The notes beneath the pieces are model-generated. The model searched no databases and was not told where the DNA came from. It saw only the letters and a program-made list of their open reading frames with translations. DNA of 64,000 bases from the NCBI RefSeq assembly GCF_003160695.1, contig NZ_QGDD01000007.1, positions 186,001 through 250,000 of the forward strand, written 5' to 3'. Each line of letters begins with the position of its first letter. Positions within the stretch are counted from its first letter, which is position 1. Source of the stretch: Nocardioides silvaticus (lineage in GTDB: Bacteria > Actinomycetota > Actinomycetes > Propionibacteriales > Nocardioidaceae). The translations under genes and the position numbers were made by a program. Below are positions 24,063 to 34,674 of the stretch, in pieces.

Positions 24063-25321
24063 AAAGTGTCTTCACCTATGCAGCACCGGCGCTGAAGTTC
24101 GGGCGGGGGGCGTCGCGCGAGCTCGGGTACGACCTGACGACGTGGGGCGTGCGACGGGTGCTGCTGGTGACCGATCCCGGCGTCGCCGCGGCGGGGCACC
24201 CGGCCGCGGTGGCCGAGGCGCTGGTCGAGCGCGGCCTGTCCGTCACGACGTACGACGGCGCCCGTGTCGAGCCGACCGACGAGTCGCTGAGGCACGCGGC
24301 GGAGTTCGCGCGGGCGGAGGGGCCGTTCGACGCGGTGGTGGCGGTCGGGGGCGGGTCGTCGATCGACACCGCCAAGGCGGTGGCGCTGCTGGTGACGAAC
24401 CCCGGCGAGCTGATGGACTACGTCAACGCGCCCGTCGGGAAGGCGCGCGCGCCGGAGCAGCCACTGCTGCCGCTGGTCGCGGTGCCGACGACGACCGGCA
24501 CCGGCAGCGAGAGCACCACGATCTGCGTGATGGACGTGCTGGCGCTCAAGGTGAAGACCGGCATCAGCCACCCGGCGCTCCGGCCGCGGCTGGCCGTCGT
24601 CGACCCGGACCTCAGCGCCACCCAGCCGGCGGGGGTGACCGCGGCGGCGGGGATGGACATCCTGTGCCACGCGCTCGAGAGCTACACCGCCCGGTGGTAC
24701 GCCGACTTCGACGCGAAGACGCCCGAGCAGCGGGTGCCCTACTGCGGCTCCAACCCGATCGCCGACCTGTGGTCGGAGCGGGCGCTCGGCCTGCTCGCCG
24801 GTGCCTTCCGCGACGCCGTGCGCGAGGGTGGGATGGCGCCGGAGGTGGCCGAGCAGATGGCGATGGCGGCGACGTTCGCGGGGCTGGGGTTCGGCAACGC
24901 CGGCGTGCACATCCCGCACGCCAACGCCTACCCGATCGCCGGGCGGGTGCGGGACTACCGCCCTGCGGGCTACCCCAGCGACGAGCCGATCGTGCCGCAC
25001 GGGATGGCGGTCGCGCTGACGGCGCCGGAGGCGTTCCGGTTCACGTTCGACGCCGCACCCGAGCGGCACCTACGGGCGGCCCGGCTGCTGGACCCGGCCG
25101 CCGAGGGCGACGGGCCCGACGTGCTGCCGCGCACCCTGGCGACCCTCATGCGCGACATCGGGCTGCCCAACGGTCTGGGCGAGGTCGGCTACGGCGAGGC
25201 CGACGTCGACGACCTGGTCGCGGGCGCCGTCCAGCAGCAGCGACTTCTCGCGACCGCCCCGAAGCCGGTCACCGACGACGACCTGGCGGGGATCATCGGG
25301 TCGTCGATGCAGCACTGGTGA
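24035..25321 (+). CDS. Hydroxyacid-oxoacid transhydrogenase, iron-type alcohol dehydrogenase family
   Basis: This 428-residue iron-dependent dehydrogenase has its best remembered match in the ADHFE1/HOT subfamily, which oxidises 4-hydroxybutyrate while reducing 2-oxoglutarate to D-2-hydroxyglutarate. HOT-like blocks run throughout: VEPTDESL, GGGSSIDTAK (about 105-114), PTTTGTGSE, GMDILCHALESYTARWY, YCGSNPIADLW, and FGNAGVHIPHANAYPIAG containing the metal-ligand His region. The start GTG 24035 has TAAGTT seven bases upstream; the open frame extends further but is non-coding in character. The next gene, a 2-hydroxyacid dehydrogenase, fits as the enzyme that reoxidises the product. Confidence 0.82.
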   Translation: MDLDRLDHRESVFTYAAPALKFGRGASRELGYDLTTWGVRRVLLVTDPGVAAAGHPAAVAEALVERGLSVTTYDGARVEPTDESLRHAAEFARAEGPFDAVVAVGGGSSIDTAKAVALLVTNPGELMDYVNAPVGKARAPEQPLLPLVAVPTTTGTGSESTTICVMDVLALKVKTGISHPALRPRLAVVDPDLSATQPAGVTAAAGMDILCHALESYTARWYADFDAKTPEQRVPYCGSNPIADLWSERALGLLAGAFRDAVREGGMAPEVAEQMAMAATFAGLGFGNAGVHIPHANAYPIAGRVRDYRPAGYPSDEPIVPHGMAVALTAPEAFRFTFDAAPERHLRAARLLDPAAEGDGPDVLPRTLATLMRDIGLPNGLGEVGYGEADVDDLVAGAVQQQRLLATAPKPVTDDDLAGIIGSSMQHW

Positions 25322-25362
25322 CCACGCCTGCGGTCGGGTGCGAGCGCGCGCTCCCGGCCGAC

Positions 25363-25368
25363 TAGATT
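25363..25368 (+). promoter_or_regulatory. -10 element for a leaderless dehydrogenase mRNA
   Basis: TAGATT ends seven bases before GTG 25376, so transcription would start at or next to the start codon. There is no ribosome site between them. No convincing -35 is seen. Confidence 0.5.
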
Positions 25369-25375
25369 TGACCGG

Positions 25376-28153
25376 GTGAGCGACCCCCGGAGCCTGGTGG
25401 CCGAGCTGGCCCGCCGGGGCGTCGAGGCCGACGACTCCGCCCTGACCCGCGCCCTCTACTCCTCCGACGCGTCGATCTACCGGGTGCTGCCCGCCGCCGT
25501 CGCCCGGCCACGTCACCGCGACCAGCTGGAGGCGGTGCTCGAGGTCGCCGCGGCGGCGGGGACGTCGGTGACCATGCGCGGGTCCGGTACGTCGATCGCG
25601 GGCAACGCCGTGGGCGAGGGAATCGTCGTCGACACCCGTCGCCTGGACCGGGTGCTCGAGATCGACCCGGACGCCCGCACCGCGCGGGTCGAGCCGGGCA
25701 TCGTGCACGCCGTGCTGCAGCGGGCCGCAGCACCGTACGGCCTGCGCTACGGGCCAGACCCCTCCACGCACACCCGCTGCACGATCGGCGGCATGGTCGG
25801 CAACAACGCCTGCGGCTCGCGGGCGTTGGGCTACGGGCGGTCGGCCGACACGGTCGTGGCCGCCGACGTGGTCTGGGGCGACCGGACGGCGAGCGCGGCG
25901 GAGGTCGAGGCCCGGCTGGCTTCGGTCGTCGCGGAGGAGCTCGGGCACGTGCGGACGTCGTTCGGGCAGTTCACCCGGCAGGTGTCGGGCTACTCCCTGG
26001 AGCACCTGCTGCCCGAGCGGCTGTCGGTGCCGAAGTTCTTCGCCGGCTCCGAGGGCACCCTCGGGCTGCTGCGCGAGGTCACCGTGTCACTGGTGCCGGA
26101 GGAGGAGCGAAGCCTCCTCGTGCTCGGCTACCCGTCGATGGTCGAGGCGGCCGACGCGGTGCCGTTCCTGCTCGGCGCGGTCGCCGGCGAGGCCCGGATG
26201 GTCGCGTGCGAGGGCCTCGACGCGCGGATCGTCGACCTGGTGCGCGCCCGGGGGGGCTCGGTGCCCGACCTGCCGCAGGGGAGCGGCTGGCTCTTCGTCG
26301 AGATGGCCGGACCCGAGCGGCTGCCGGCGCTCGCCGCGCTCGAGACGTCGGCCGGCGCGCTCGACTCGTTCGTCGTCGGCTCGCCCACCCAGGCGGCGGC
26401 GCTGTGGCGGATCCGCGAGGACGGCGCCGGCCTGGCCGCACGCAGCCTGTCGCGCCCGGCGTACTCCGGCTGGGAGGACGCCGCCGTGCCGCCCGCCCGG
26501 CTCGGCGCCTGGCTGCGCGACTTCGACGAGCTCCTCCGCGAGCACCGGCTCGACGGCGTGCCCTACGGCCACTTCGGCGACGGCTGCGTGCACGTGCGCA
26601 TCGACTTCGACTTCTCCGGTGGTCCGGCGGCGTTCCGCGAGTTCCTCGTCGCGTGCGCCGAGCGTCTGCGCGAGCACGGCGGCTCCCTGTCGGGCGAGCA
26701 CGGCGACGGCAGGGCCCGGTCGGAGCTGCTGCCGCTGATGTACGACGAGACGTCGCTCCGACTGTTCGCCGCGGTCAAGCACGCGGCCGATCCGGCGGGG
26801 CTGCTCAACCCCGGCGTGCTCGTCGAGCCGCGGCCGCTCGACGCCGACCTGCGGCCGGCCCGCCCGGTGACGCCGGTCGGCTCGGTGCTGGCACTCGCCC
26901 ACGACGGCGGCTCGCTGGGCGCAGCGGTGCACCGGTGCACGGGGGTCGGGAAGTGCGTAGCGCCGTCGCCAGCGGGCGTGATGTGCCCGTCGTACGTCGC
27001 CACCGGCGACGAGAAGGACTCCACCCGCGGCCGTGCCCGGGTGCTGCAGGAGGCGCTGACCGGAGCGCTGCCCGGCGGGGTCGAAGACCCTGCCGTGCAC
27101 GAGGCGCTCGACCTGTGCCTGTCCTGCAAGGGCTGCTCCTCGGACTGCCCGACCGGCGTCGACATGGCGACCTACAAGTCCGAGGTGCTGCAGCAGACCT
27201 ACGCCGGGAAGCGACGGCCGCGGTCGCACTACCTGCTCGGGCGGCTCCCGCGCTGGGCGCGGCTCGGCGCACCGGTGGCCCGCGTGAACAACGCGGCGCT
27301 GCGGGTCGGCCCGCTCGCGTCGCTGGCCAAGGCCGCGGCCGGGGTCGACCAGCGGCGGTCGCTGCCGACGTTCGCCACGAAGCGGCTGCGCAGGCTTGCG
27401 GCCACCTCGACGATCGAGCAGGTGCGCGGCCGCGCCGGCGGCGTCGACGTGTGGGTGTGGGCCGACTCGTTCACCGACCACTTCCGCACCGCGCCAGGAC
27501 TGGCCGCGATCGAGTTCCTCGAGGCGTCCGGCCTGCGGGTGCGGGTGATCGGCGACCGCGCCTGCTGCGCTCTGCCGTGGATCACGACCGGCCAGCTCGA
27601 TGCCGCACAGCGGATCGTCGGGAAGGCGGTGACCGCGCTGGCGCCGTACGTCGACTCGGGCGTGCCCGTCCTCGGCCTCGAGCCCTCGTGCGTAGCGGCG
27701 CTGCGCTCCGACGCGGCCGAGCTGGTCGACGACCCGACGGCTGCGCGGGTCGGCGCGGGCGTGCTGACCTTCGCCGAGCTGGTGACCCGGCTCGGCCTGC
27801 CGCTTCCCGACCTGAGCGGCGTCGCGGTCGTCGCGCAGCCGCACTGCCACCACTCCTCGGTGCTCGGCTGGGCCGCCGACCGCACCCTGCTCGAGCGAGC
27901 CGGGGCGACGGTGACCGCGGTGCCCGGGTGCTGCGGGCTGGCCGGCAACTGGGGCGTCGAGAAGGGGCACTACGAGACCTCGGTGGCGATCGCCGAGTCG
28001 CACCTGCTGCCCGCCGTCCGCACCGCGCGGGAGGTCGACCCGCAGACGGTGGTGCTCGCCGACGGCATGTCCTGCGCGCTCCAGCTCGACGACCTCGCCG
28101 GCGTGCAGGCGCTCCACCTCGCCGAGCTGCTCGCCTCTAGGCTGGAGGGGTGA
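25376..28153 (+). CDS. FAD/Fe-S D-2-hydroxyacid dehydrogenase (GlcD/D2HGDH-like fusion)
   Basis: This 925-residue fusion protein has an FAD-binding domain of the PCMH type at about 35-215 (RGSGTSIAGNAVGEGIVVDTRRL, GGMVGNNACGSRALGYGR), an FAD-oxidase C-terminal domain (YGHFGDGCVHVRIDFDF, GSLSGEHGDGRAR), then a ferredoxin-like domain. The ferredoxin-like clusters are CTGVGKCVAPSPAGVMCPSY and CLSCKGCSSDCPTG. A cysteine-rich electron-transfer domain of the CCG type closes the protein (ACCALPW, PHCHHSS, PGCCGLAGNWG). Family members oxidise D-lactate or D-2-hydroxyglutarate and pass electrons to the respiratory chain. Next to a HOT-like enzyme, D-2-hydroxyglutarate is the likeliest substrate, by inference. 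Confidence 0.87.
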   Translation: MSDPRSLVAELARRGVEADDSALTRALYSSDASIYRVLPAAVARPRHRDQLEAVLEVAAAAGTSVTMRGSGTSIAGNAVGEGIVVDTRRLDRVLEIDPDARTARVEPGIVHAVLQRAAAPYGLRYGPDPSTHTRCTIGGMVGNNACGSRALGYGRSADTVVAADVVWGDRTASAAEVEARLASVVAEELGHVRTSFGQFTRQVSGYSLEHLLPERLSVPKFFAGSEGTLGLLREVTVSLVPEEERSLLVLGYPSMVEAADAVPFLLGAVAGEARMVACEGLDARIVDLVRARGGSVPDLPQGSGWLFVEMAGPERLPALAALETSAGALDSFVVGSPTQAAALWRIREDGAGLAARSLSRPAYSGWEDAAVPPARLGAWLRDFDELLREHRLDGVPYGHFGDGCVHVRIDFDFSGGPAAFREFLVACAERLREHGGSLSGEHGDGRARSELLPLMYDETSLRLFAAVKHAADPAGLLNPGVLVEPRPLDADLRPARPVTPVGSVLALAHDGGSLGAAVHRCTGVGKCVAPSPAGVMCPSYVATGDEKDSTRGRARVLQEALTGALPGGVEDPAVHEALDLCLSCKGCSSDCPTGVDMATYKSEVLQQTYAGKRRPRSHYLLGRLPRWARLGAPVARVNNAALRVGPLASLAKAAAGVDQRRSLPTFATKRLRRLAATSTIEQVRGRAGGVDVWVWADSFTDHFRTAPGLAAIEFLEASGLRVRVIGDRACCALPWITTGQLDAAQRIVGKAVTALAPYVDSGVPVLGLEPSCVAALRSDAAELVDDPTAARVGAGVLTFAELVTRLGLPLPDLSGVAVVAQPHCHHSSVLGWAADRTLLERAGATVTAVPGCCGLAGNWGVEKGHYETSVAIAESHLLPAVRTAREVDPQTVVLADGMSCALQLDDLAGVQALHLAELLASRLEG

Positions 28154-28236
28154 ACCCGCGCCACCGCCGACTCGTGATCCCGGTCGCGTTGGCGGCGCTG
28201 CTCATCATCGTCGTCGTCGCGGCGATCCTCGGATGA
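28150..28236 (+). CDS. Putative 28-residue membrane peptide
   Basis: GTG 28150 overlaps the dehydrogenase stop as GTGA and reads VNPRHRRLVIPVALAALL followed by IIVVVAAILG. This is a positively charged N-terminus with one hydrophobic helix of about 20 residues. GGAGG at 28144-28148 is very close to the start, but coupling to the upstream gene is possible. The methyltransferase start follows nine bases after its stop, so it fills an otherwise empty 92-base junction. It is too short to prove coding. The charged-then-hydrophobic layout is what a small membrane protein would show. Confidence 0.45.
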   Translation: MNPRHRRLVIPVALAALLIIVVVAAILG

Positions 28237-28245
28237 CGGGCTGAG

Positions 28246-29484
28246 ATGGCGTCGGTGACCGAGTCGCTCGGCGAGGGCCTCGCCCGGGTCCGGGAGCGCC
28301 TCCTCGACGCCGAGGGGCTGCTGCGCGGGCTCGCGACGGGCCGGCAGAAGGGCGCGCAGCCGCCGTGGCGCCGGGTCGAGCTGCGATGGGTGGACCTCAA
28401 GGCGGGACCCCACCTCCAGGTCGTGCGGTACGACGCCACCCAGGCTCACACCTCCAACCACCTCGCCGGCGAGGCGGCCGGGGCCGCCGTCGACGCGCTG
28501 CTGGCCGAGCCGTTCGGCAACTGGCACGTCGAGACGACGAGCGAGGTGCTGCAGCTGCGGGTCACGAAGAAGCTCGAGGCGATCACCCACACGAAGGTCT
28601 CGGCAGGCTCGACGACCAGCGGAGGTGCGGCCCGGGTGGACCGCAGCCACGACCGGGAGAAGGCGCGGCTGTTGCCGAGCGACGACCCGGTGCTGACCGC
28701 GCTCGGGATCGCCGACGCGGAGGGGCGGGTCAAGCCGAGCCGGCAGGCGAAGTACCGCCAGGTGGAGGAGTTCGTGCGGATCCTCGACACGACGATCTCC
28801 GACGCGATCGGCAAGCAGCTGCGGCGGCCGACCGCCGACGACCCGCTGCGCATCGTCGACCTCGGCTGCGGCAACGGCTACCTGACGTTCGCCGCGCACC
28901 GGTACCTCACCGAGCACCGCGGGCTACCGGTGCGACTGGTCGGCGTCGACGTGAAGGAGCAGTCCGCCGAGCACAACAGCCGGCTCGCGGCCGACCTCTC
29001 GATCGAGGCCGACTTCGTCGTCGGCACCATCCACGGCGCCGAGCTGCCCGAGCGGGACCGGCGCCCGGACGTCGTGCTCGCGCTGCACGCGTGCGACACG
29101 GCCACCGACGAGGCGCTCGCCCGGGCGGTGGGCTGGCGGGCGCCGGTGGTGCTGGCCGCGCCCTGCTGCCACCACGACCTCGCGGCCCAGCTGCGCACGG
29201 CGCCGACCCCCTCGCCGTACGCCTCCCTGACCCGGCACGGCATCCTCCGCGAGCGGTTCGCCGACACGATGACCGATGCCGTGCGGGAGATGTTGCTGCG
29301 GCTGCACGGCTACCGCGTCGACGTCATGCAGTTCGTCGAGAGCAAGCACACCCCGCGCAACACGCTGCTGCGGGCGGTGCGGACGGGGGCGGCGCCGGAG
29401 CCCGCGCTGCGGCAGGAGTACGACGACCTCGTCGCCGCCTGGCAGGTCACACCGCGCCTCGACGTGCTGCTCGGAGCCGGGTGA
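28246..29484 (+). CDS. SAM-dependent methyltransferase
   Basis: This 412-residue protein has a class I methyltransferase domain in its C-terminal half: motif I IVDLGCGNGYLTFAAHRYL (about 204-222), VGVDVKEQSAEHN (motif II, about 232), and ALHACDTATDEAL and APCCHH further on. The CCHH block and the N-terminal region resemble proteins annotated as Methyltransf_32. Their substrates are mostly unknown; RNA modification is one possibility. Residues about 118-126 (VSAGSTTSG) are encoded by a short palindromic repeat. ATG 28246 lies ten bases after the small ORF, and its stop overlaps the next GTG. Confidence 0.8.
   Translation: MASVTESLGEGLARVRERLLDAEGLLRGLATGRQKGAQPPWRRVELRWVDLKAGPHLQVVRYDATQAHTSNHLAGEAAGAAVDALLAEPFGNWHVETTSEVLQLRVTKKLEAITHTKVSAGSTTSGGAARVDRSHDREKARLLPSDDPVLTALGIADAEGRVKPSRQAKYRQVEEFVRILDTTISDAIGKQLRRPTADDPLRIVDLGCGNGYLTFAAHRYLTEHRGLPVRLVGVDVKEQSAEHNSRLAADLSIEADFVVGTIHGAELPERDRRPDVVLALHACDTATDEALARAVGWRAPVVLAAPCCHHDLAAQLRTAPTPSPYASLTRHGILRERFADTMTDAVREMLLRLHGYRVDVMQFVESKHTPRNTLLRAVRTGAAPEPALRQEYDDLVAAWQVTPRLDVLLGAG
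28596..28622 (-). repeat. Short palindromic repeat inside the methyltransferase gene
   Basis: GGTCTCGGCAGGCTCGACGA and the following CCAGCGG match the dispersed CTCGACAGGCTCGACCA element. It is read in frame as VSAGSTTSG, between two regions that look conserved. Confidence 0.6.
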
Positions 29485-30506
29485 GCCGGTTGGAGAAGCT
29501 GCTCGCAGCCCTGGCCGTCCTGCCGTTCGGCCTCGGGCTCTCCGCCAGCGGTCCGGCCCCCGTCGAGGGCGAGGTCGTCTTCGCGTTCGCCGACCCGGAC
29601 ATCGTCGAGTCCAGCGGGCTGATCGCGCACGACGGGCTCTTCGCGACCGTCAACGACTCCGGCGACGGGGGGCGCGTCTTCACCGTCGACCCCGCCGACG
29701 GCGCGACGGTGGCCGAGACGACCTGGGACGGCGCGCCGGCCGATGTGGAGTCGATGGCGCTGACGCCGGAGGGTGACGTCCTGGTCGGTGACACCGGCGG
29801 CAACATCTCGCCCCGCGACTCCGTCGAGGTCTACCGGGTGCCGTTCGGCCAGGACGGCGCGGTCGACCCGACGACGTACGAGCTGACCTACCCCGACGGC
29901 ACCCACGACAGCGAGGCCCTGCTCATCCACCCGGGGACCGGGCAGGTGCTGGTCGTGGCGAAGGAGTTCATCGGCCGCCTCTACGCCGCCCCGCTCGACC
30001 TCGACCCCGACCGTCCGAACCGGCTGAAGGAGCTGGACGACGAGGTGCTGCCGATCACCACCGACGGCGCGTTCTTCCCCGATGGCAACCACCTCGTCCT
30101 CCGCGGCTACGTGAAGGCCGCTGTCTACACCTGGCCGTCCCTCGACCAGGTCGGCGAGGAGTTCTACCTGCCGGACCAGGAGCAGGGCGAGGGCATCGCC
30201 GTCGGCGACGACGGCAGCGTCTACCTCAGCTCCGAGGGCACGAACAGCGAGGTGCTGCGCATCAGGCTGCCGGCCGAGGTGCGGGACGCGATGGCCGGCC
30301 CCGAGCCCGAGGAGAAGCCCGACCGGGACCGTCCCGACCGTGATGACCCTGCCGACGAGGGCGGACCCGTCTCCGACGAGACCCTCGACGGCGACCCCGG
30401 CCACGACTCCTCCGACGTCGCCCGCCCCCTCTGGCCCTGGGCCGTCGGCGGGATCGTCGGGGTCGTGGTGCTCGTCGTGCTGATCCGGTCGCTCCGGCCG
30501 CGCTAG
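29481..30506 (+). CDS. Secreted or membrane-anchored propeller-like protein
   Basis: This 341-residue exported protein has an N-terminal signal-like segment (KLLAALAVLPFGLGLSASGPAP) and about 250 residues of beta-propeller-like sequence with recurring Asp/Gly turns (NDSGDGGRVFTVDPADG, LVGDTGGNISPRDSVEVYRVPF, EGIAVGDDGSVYLSSEG). A charged Pro/Asp-rich linker leads to a C-terminal membrane helix (WPWAVGGIVGVVVLVVLI) and a basic end. The layout means the propeller is outside the cell and tethered. GTG 29481 overlaps the methyltransferase stop by four bases, so the two are probably coupled. No catalytic residues are recognised. Confidence 0.68.
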   Translation: MSRLEKLLAALAVLPFGLGLSASGPAPVEGEVVFAFADPDIVESSGLIAHDGLFATVNDSGDGGRVFTVDPADGATVAETTWDGAPADVESMALTPEGDVLVGDTGGNISPRDSVEVYRVPFGQDGAVDPTTYELTYPDGTHDSEALLIHPGTGQVLVVAKEFIGRLYAAPLDLDPDRPNRLKELDDEVLPITTDGAFFPDGNHLVLRGYVKAAVYTWPSLDQVGEEFYLPDQEQGEGIAVGDDGSVYLSSEGTNSEVLRIRLPAEVRDAMAGPEPEEKPDRDRPDRDDPADEGGPVSDETLDGDPGHDSSDVARPLWPWAVGGIVGVVVLVVLIRSLRPR

Positions 30507-30543
30507 CCCCGCGGTGTCGGCGACAGGTGCCACGATGCAGGGC

Positions 30544-30861
30544 GTGAGCACGCCGAGCCCGACCTACGACTTCACGGCGCCGTTGTGGCGCTGGGAGGCC
30601 AAGGACGAGGCGACGTCGGGTGCGTGGTTCTTCGTCAGCCTGCCGTTCGAGGTCTCGGACGAGATCGAGGTGGTGGCGGCGCCGGGGACGGGCTTCGGGA
30701 GCGTGCGGGTCGAGGTGACGATCGGTGCGACGACGTGGCGGACGTCGGTGTTCCCGAGCACCGAGCAGAAGACCTACGTGCTGCCGGTCAAGAAGGCGGT
30801 ACGGGCGGCGGAGGGGCTCGACGAGGGCAGCGCGGCGCGTGTGACGTTGTCGCTCGTCTGA
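30544..30861 (+). CDS. DUF1905 domain protein
   Basis: This 105-residue protein fits DUF1905: the N-terminal YDFTAPLWRWE and AWFFVSLPFEVSDEI, a central GSVRVEVTIGATTWRTSVFP, and the C-terminal AARVTLSLV form the usual small beta-barrel. GTG 30544 is preferred because CACGAT ends seven bases before it, the leaderless pattern of this window. GTG 30514 and ATG 30535 are alternative starts. The biochemical role is unknown. It stands between unrelated genes and probably has its own promoter. Confidence 0.75.
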   Translation: MSTPSPTYDFTAPLWRWEAKDEATSGAWFFVSLPFEVSDEIEVVAAPGTGFGSVRVEVTIGATTWRTSVFPSTEQKTYVLPVKKAVRAAEGLDEGSAARVTLSLV

Positions 30862-30889
30862 GGCGCTCGCGAACGGTTACCTTCGGGCC

Positions 30890-31891
30890 GTGCCCGTGCT
30901 GCGCCGTACCTCTCCTGACCAGCCCGGTTGGTCCCGTCGGCGTGCCGGCAAGGGGTGGGTCTTCCTCGACCAGGACGGCAACCGGCTGACGGGGGAGGAC
31001 GCCGAACGCTGCAAGGCGCTGGTGATCCCGCCGGCGTGGCGAGACGTCTGGATCAGTCCCTACCCGCGCGGCCACCTGCAGGCGGTGGGTACCGACGAGG
31101 CCGGGCGGCGGCAGTACATCTACCACCCGGCGTGGGTCGAGCAGCGGTCGGCGGAGAAGTACGACCGGGTGCTGCGGTTCGGGCGGCGGCTGCCGAAGGT
31201 CCGGGAGCAGGTGCTCACCGACCTCGCGATCGGCAACGTCTGCGACCGGGTGGGGTGCGCGCTCGCCGTACGCCTACTCGACCTCGGCTACTTCCGCATC
31301 GGCAACGACGTCTACGCCGAGGAGAACGGATCGTTCGGGCTGACGACCCTCGAGCGCCGGCACGTACGGCGACAGCGGGACCTGCTCGTCTTCGAGTTCA
31401 CCGGGAAGTCCGGCGTCGAGCACCGGATCGAGGTCGACGACCCGCTGGTGATCGACCTGCTGGACAGGATGCGGCGCCGCCGGTCGACGACCGACCAGAC
31501 GCTGCTGTGCTTCCAGGTCGGCCGGAAGTGGCGCTCGCTGACGCCGGACCTGGTCAACGACTACCTGCGCGAGGCCACCGGGATGGACGCCTCGGCCAAG
31601 GACTTCCGCACGTGGCACGCGACCGTCCTCGCCGCGGCGGCGCTGGCCGAGGCGCCGGGTCCGGAGGCGAGCAAGACCGCGAGGAAACGGGCGGTGACGG
31701 CGGCGATGCGCGAGGTCGCGGAGTACCTCGGCAACACGCCGACGCTCGCGCGGTCGTCCTACGTCGACCCTCGGGTCATCGACGCCTACGAGGAGGGCGA
31801 CACCATCCGCAACGCCGTGCGGAAGAAGTACGACGGCCCGGACGAGCGGCAGGCGGCGCTCGAGCGCGCGGTCCTGCGGCTCATCGGCTGA
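30890..31891 (+). CDS. DNA topoisomerase IB
   Basis: This 333-residue enzyme is a poxvirus-like bacterial topoisomerase IB, which relaxes supercoils through a 3'-phosphotyrosyl intermediate. The N-terminal domain has GWVFLDQDGNRLTGEDAERCKALVIPPAW. The catalytic domain has YFRIGNDVYAEENGSFGLTTLERRHV, FEFTGKSGVEH, a KDFRTWHATVLAA segment with active-site Arg and His, and NTPTLARSSYVDPRVIDAY with the nucleophile tyrosine. GTG 30890 follows TACCTT by six bases, a leaderless arrangement. It is monocistronic. Confidence 0.9.
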   Translation: MPVLRRTSPDQPGWSRRRAGKGWVFLDQDGNRLTGEDAERCKALVIPPAWRDVWISPYPRGHLQAVGTDEAGRRQYIYHPAWVEQRSAEKYDRVLRFGRRLPKVREQVLTDLAIGNVCDRVGCALAVRLLDLGYFRIGNDVYAEENGSFGLTTLERRHVRRQRDLLVFEFTGKSGVEHRIEVDDPLVIDLLDRMRRRRSTTDQTLLCFQVGRKWRSLTPDLVNDYLREATGMDASAKDFRTWHATVLAAAALAEAPGPEASKTARKRAVTAAMREVAEYLGNTPTLARSSYVDPRVIDAYEEGDTIRNAVRKKYDGPDERQAALERAVLRLIG

Positions 31892-31908
31892 CGTGGCAAC
31901 CTGACGCC

Positions 31909-32400
31909 ATGGAGCTCGAGGTCGTCGAGGGAGACATCACCCAGCAGCAGGTCGACGCGGTCGTGAACGCCGCCAACCGCGGCATGCGGGGCGGGGGAGG
32001 TGTCGACGGGGCGATCCACCGCGCGGGCGGTCCGGCCGTCCTCGAGGACTGCATCCGGCGGTTCCCGAACGGACTCGCGACCGGCGATGCCGGTTGGACG
32101 ACCGCGGGCGCGATGCCCGCGCAGTGGGTGATCCACGTGGTCGGCCCCAACCACAACGCCGGCGAGCGGGACCGCTCGTTGCTGACCTCCTGCTACAAGC
32201 GGGCGCTCGAGGTCGCCGACGAGGTGGGCGCGCGCTCGGTCGCGTTCCCGTTGATCAGCGCCGGCGTCTACGGCTGGCCGAAGGAGGATGCCGTCGCAGC
32301 GGCCGTCGACACCCTCCGTGCGACCCCGACCGAGGTCGAGCTGGCGCGGATCGTGGCGTTCGGCGGGTCGACGTACGAGCTGGTCCGCGGGTATCTCTGA
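31909..32400 (+). CDS. Macrodomain protein, O-acetyl-ADP-ribose deacetylase-like
   Basis: This 163-residue single macrodomain binds or hydrolyses ADP-ribose derivatives. The signature residues are present: VEGDITQQQVDAVVNAAN (about 5-22), GGGGVDGAIHRAGGP (about 27-41, the substrate loop) and FPLISAGVYGWP. These match the YmdB/MacroD type, which removes ADP-ribose or deacetylates O-acetyl-ADP-ribose. ATG 31909 follows CAACCT by six bases. A sirtuin, which makes O-acetyl-ADP-ribose, is encoded at 56058-56927, so a functional link is possible but the genes are far apart. Confidence 0.88.
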   Translation: MELEVVEGDITQQQVDAVVNAANRGMRGGGGVDGAIHRAGGPAVLEDCIRRFPNGLATGDAGWTTAGAMPAQWVIHVVGPNHNAGERDRSLLTSCYKRALEVADEVGARSVAFPLISAGVYGWPKEDAVAAAVDTLRATPTEVELARIVAFGGSTYELVRGYL

Positions 32401-32445
32401 GCGCAGCACCGGCCGGGTCAGTACCCTCCTCTCCGGAGGTGACGC

Positions 32446-34571
<2,126 letters not shown>

Positions 34572-34626
34572 TCAACCTTCTCATCGAGGGGACGGGTGCT
34601 GACGGCGCTGTCAGGAGACAACCAGT

Positions 34627-34672
34627 GTGACAGCCGCGTCACGGCGGTGATAAATCGATGTCCATGGTGGAC
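34627..34672. promoter_or_regulatory. Dyads between divergent serC and GNAT genes
   Basis: GTGAC-AGCCGC-GTCAC (34627-34642) and GTCCA-TGG-TGGAC (34660-34672) lie in the 106-base divergent gap. TAAATC at 34651-34656 may be the -10 for the GNAT gene. They are operator candidates only; no partner regulator is indicated. Confidence 0.3.
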
Positions 34673-34674
34673 AG

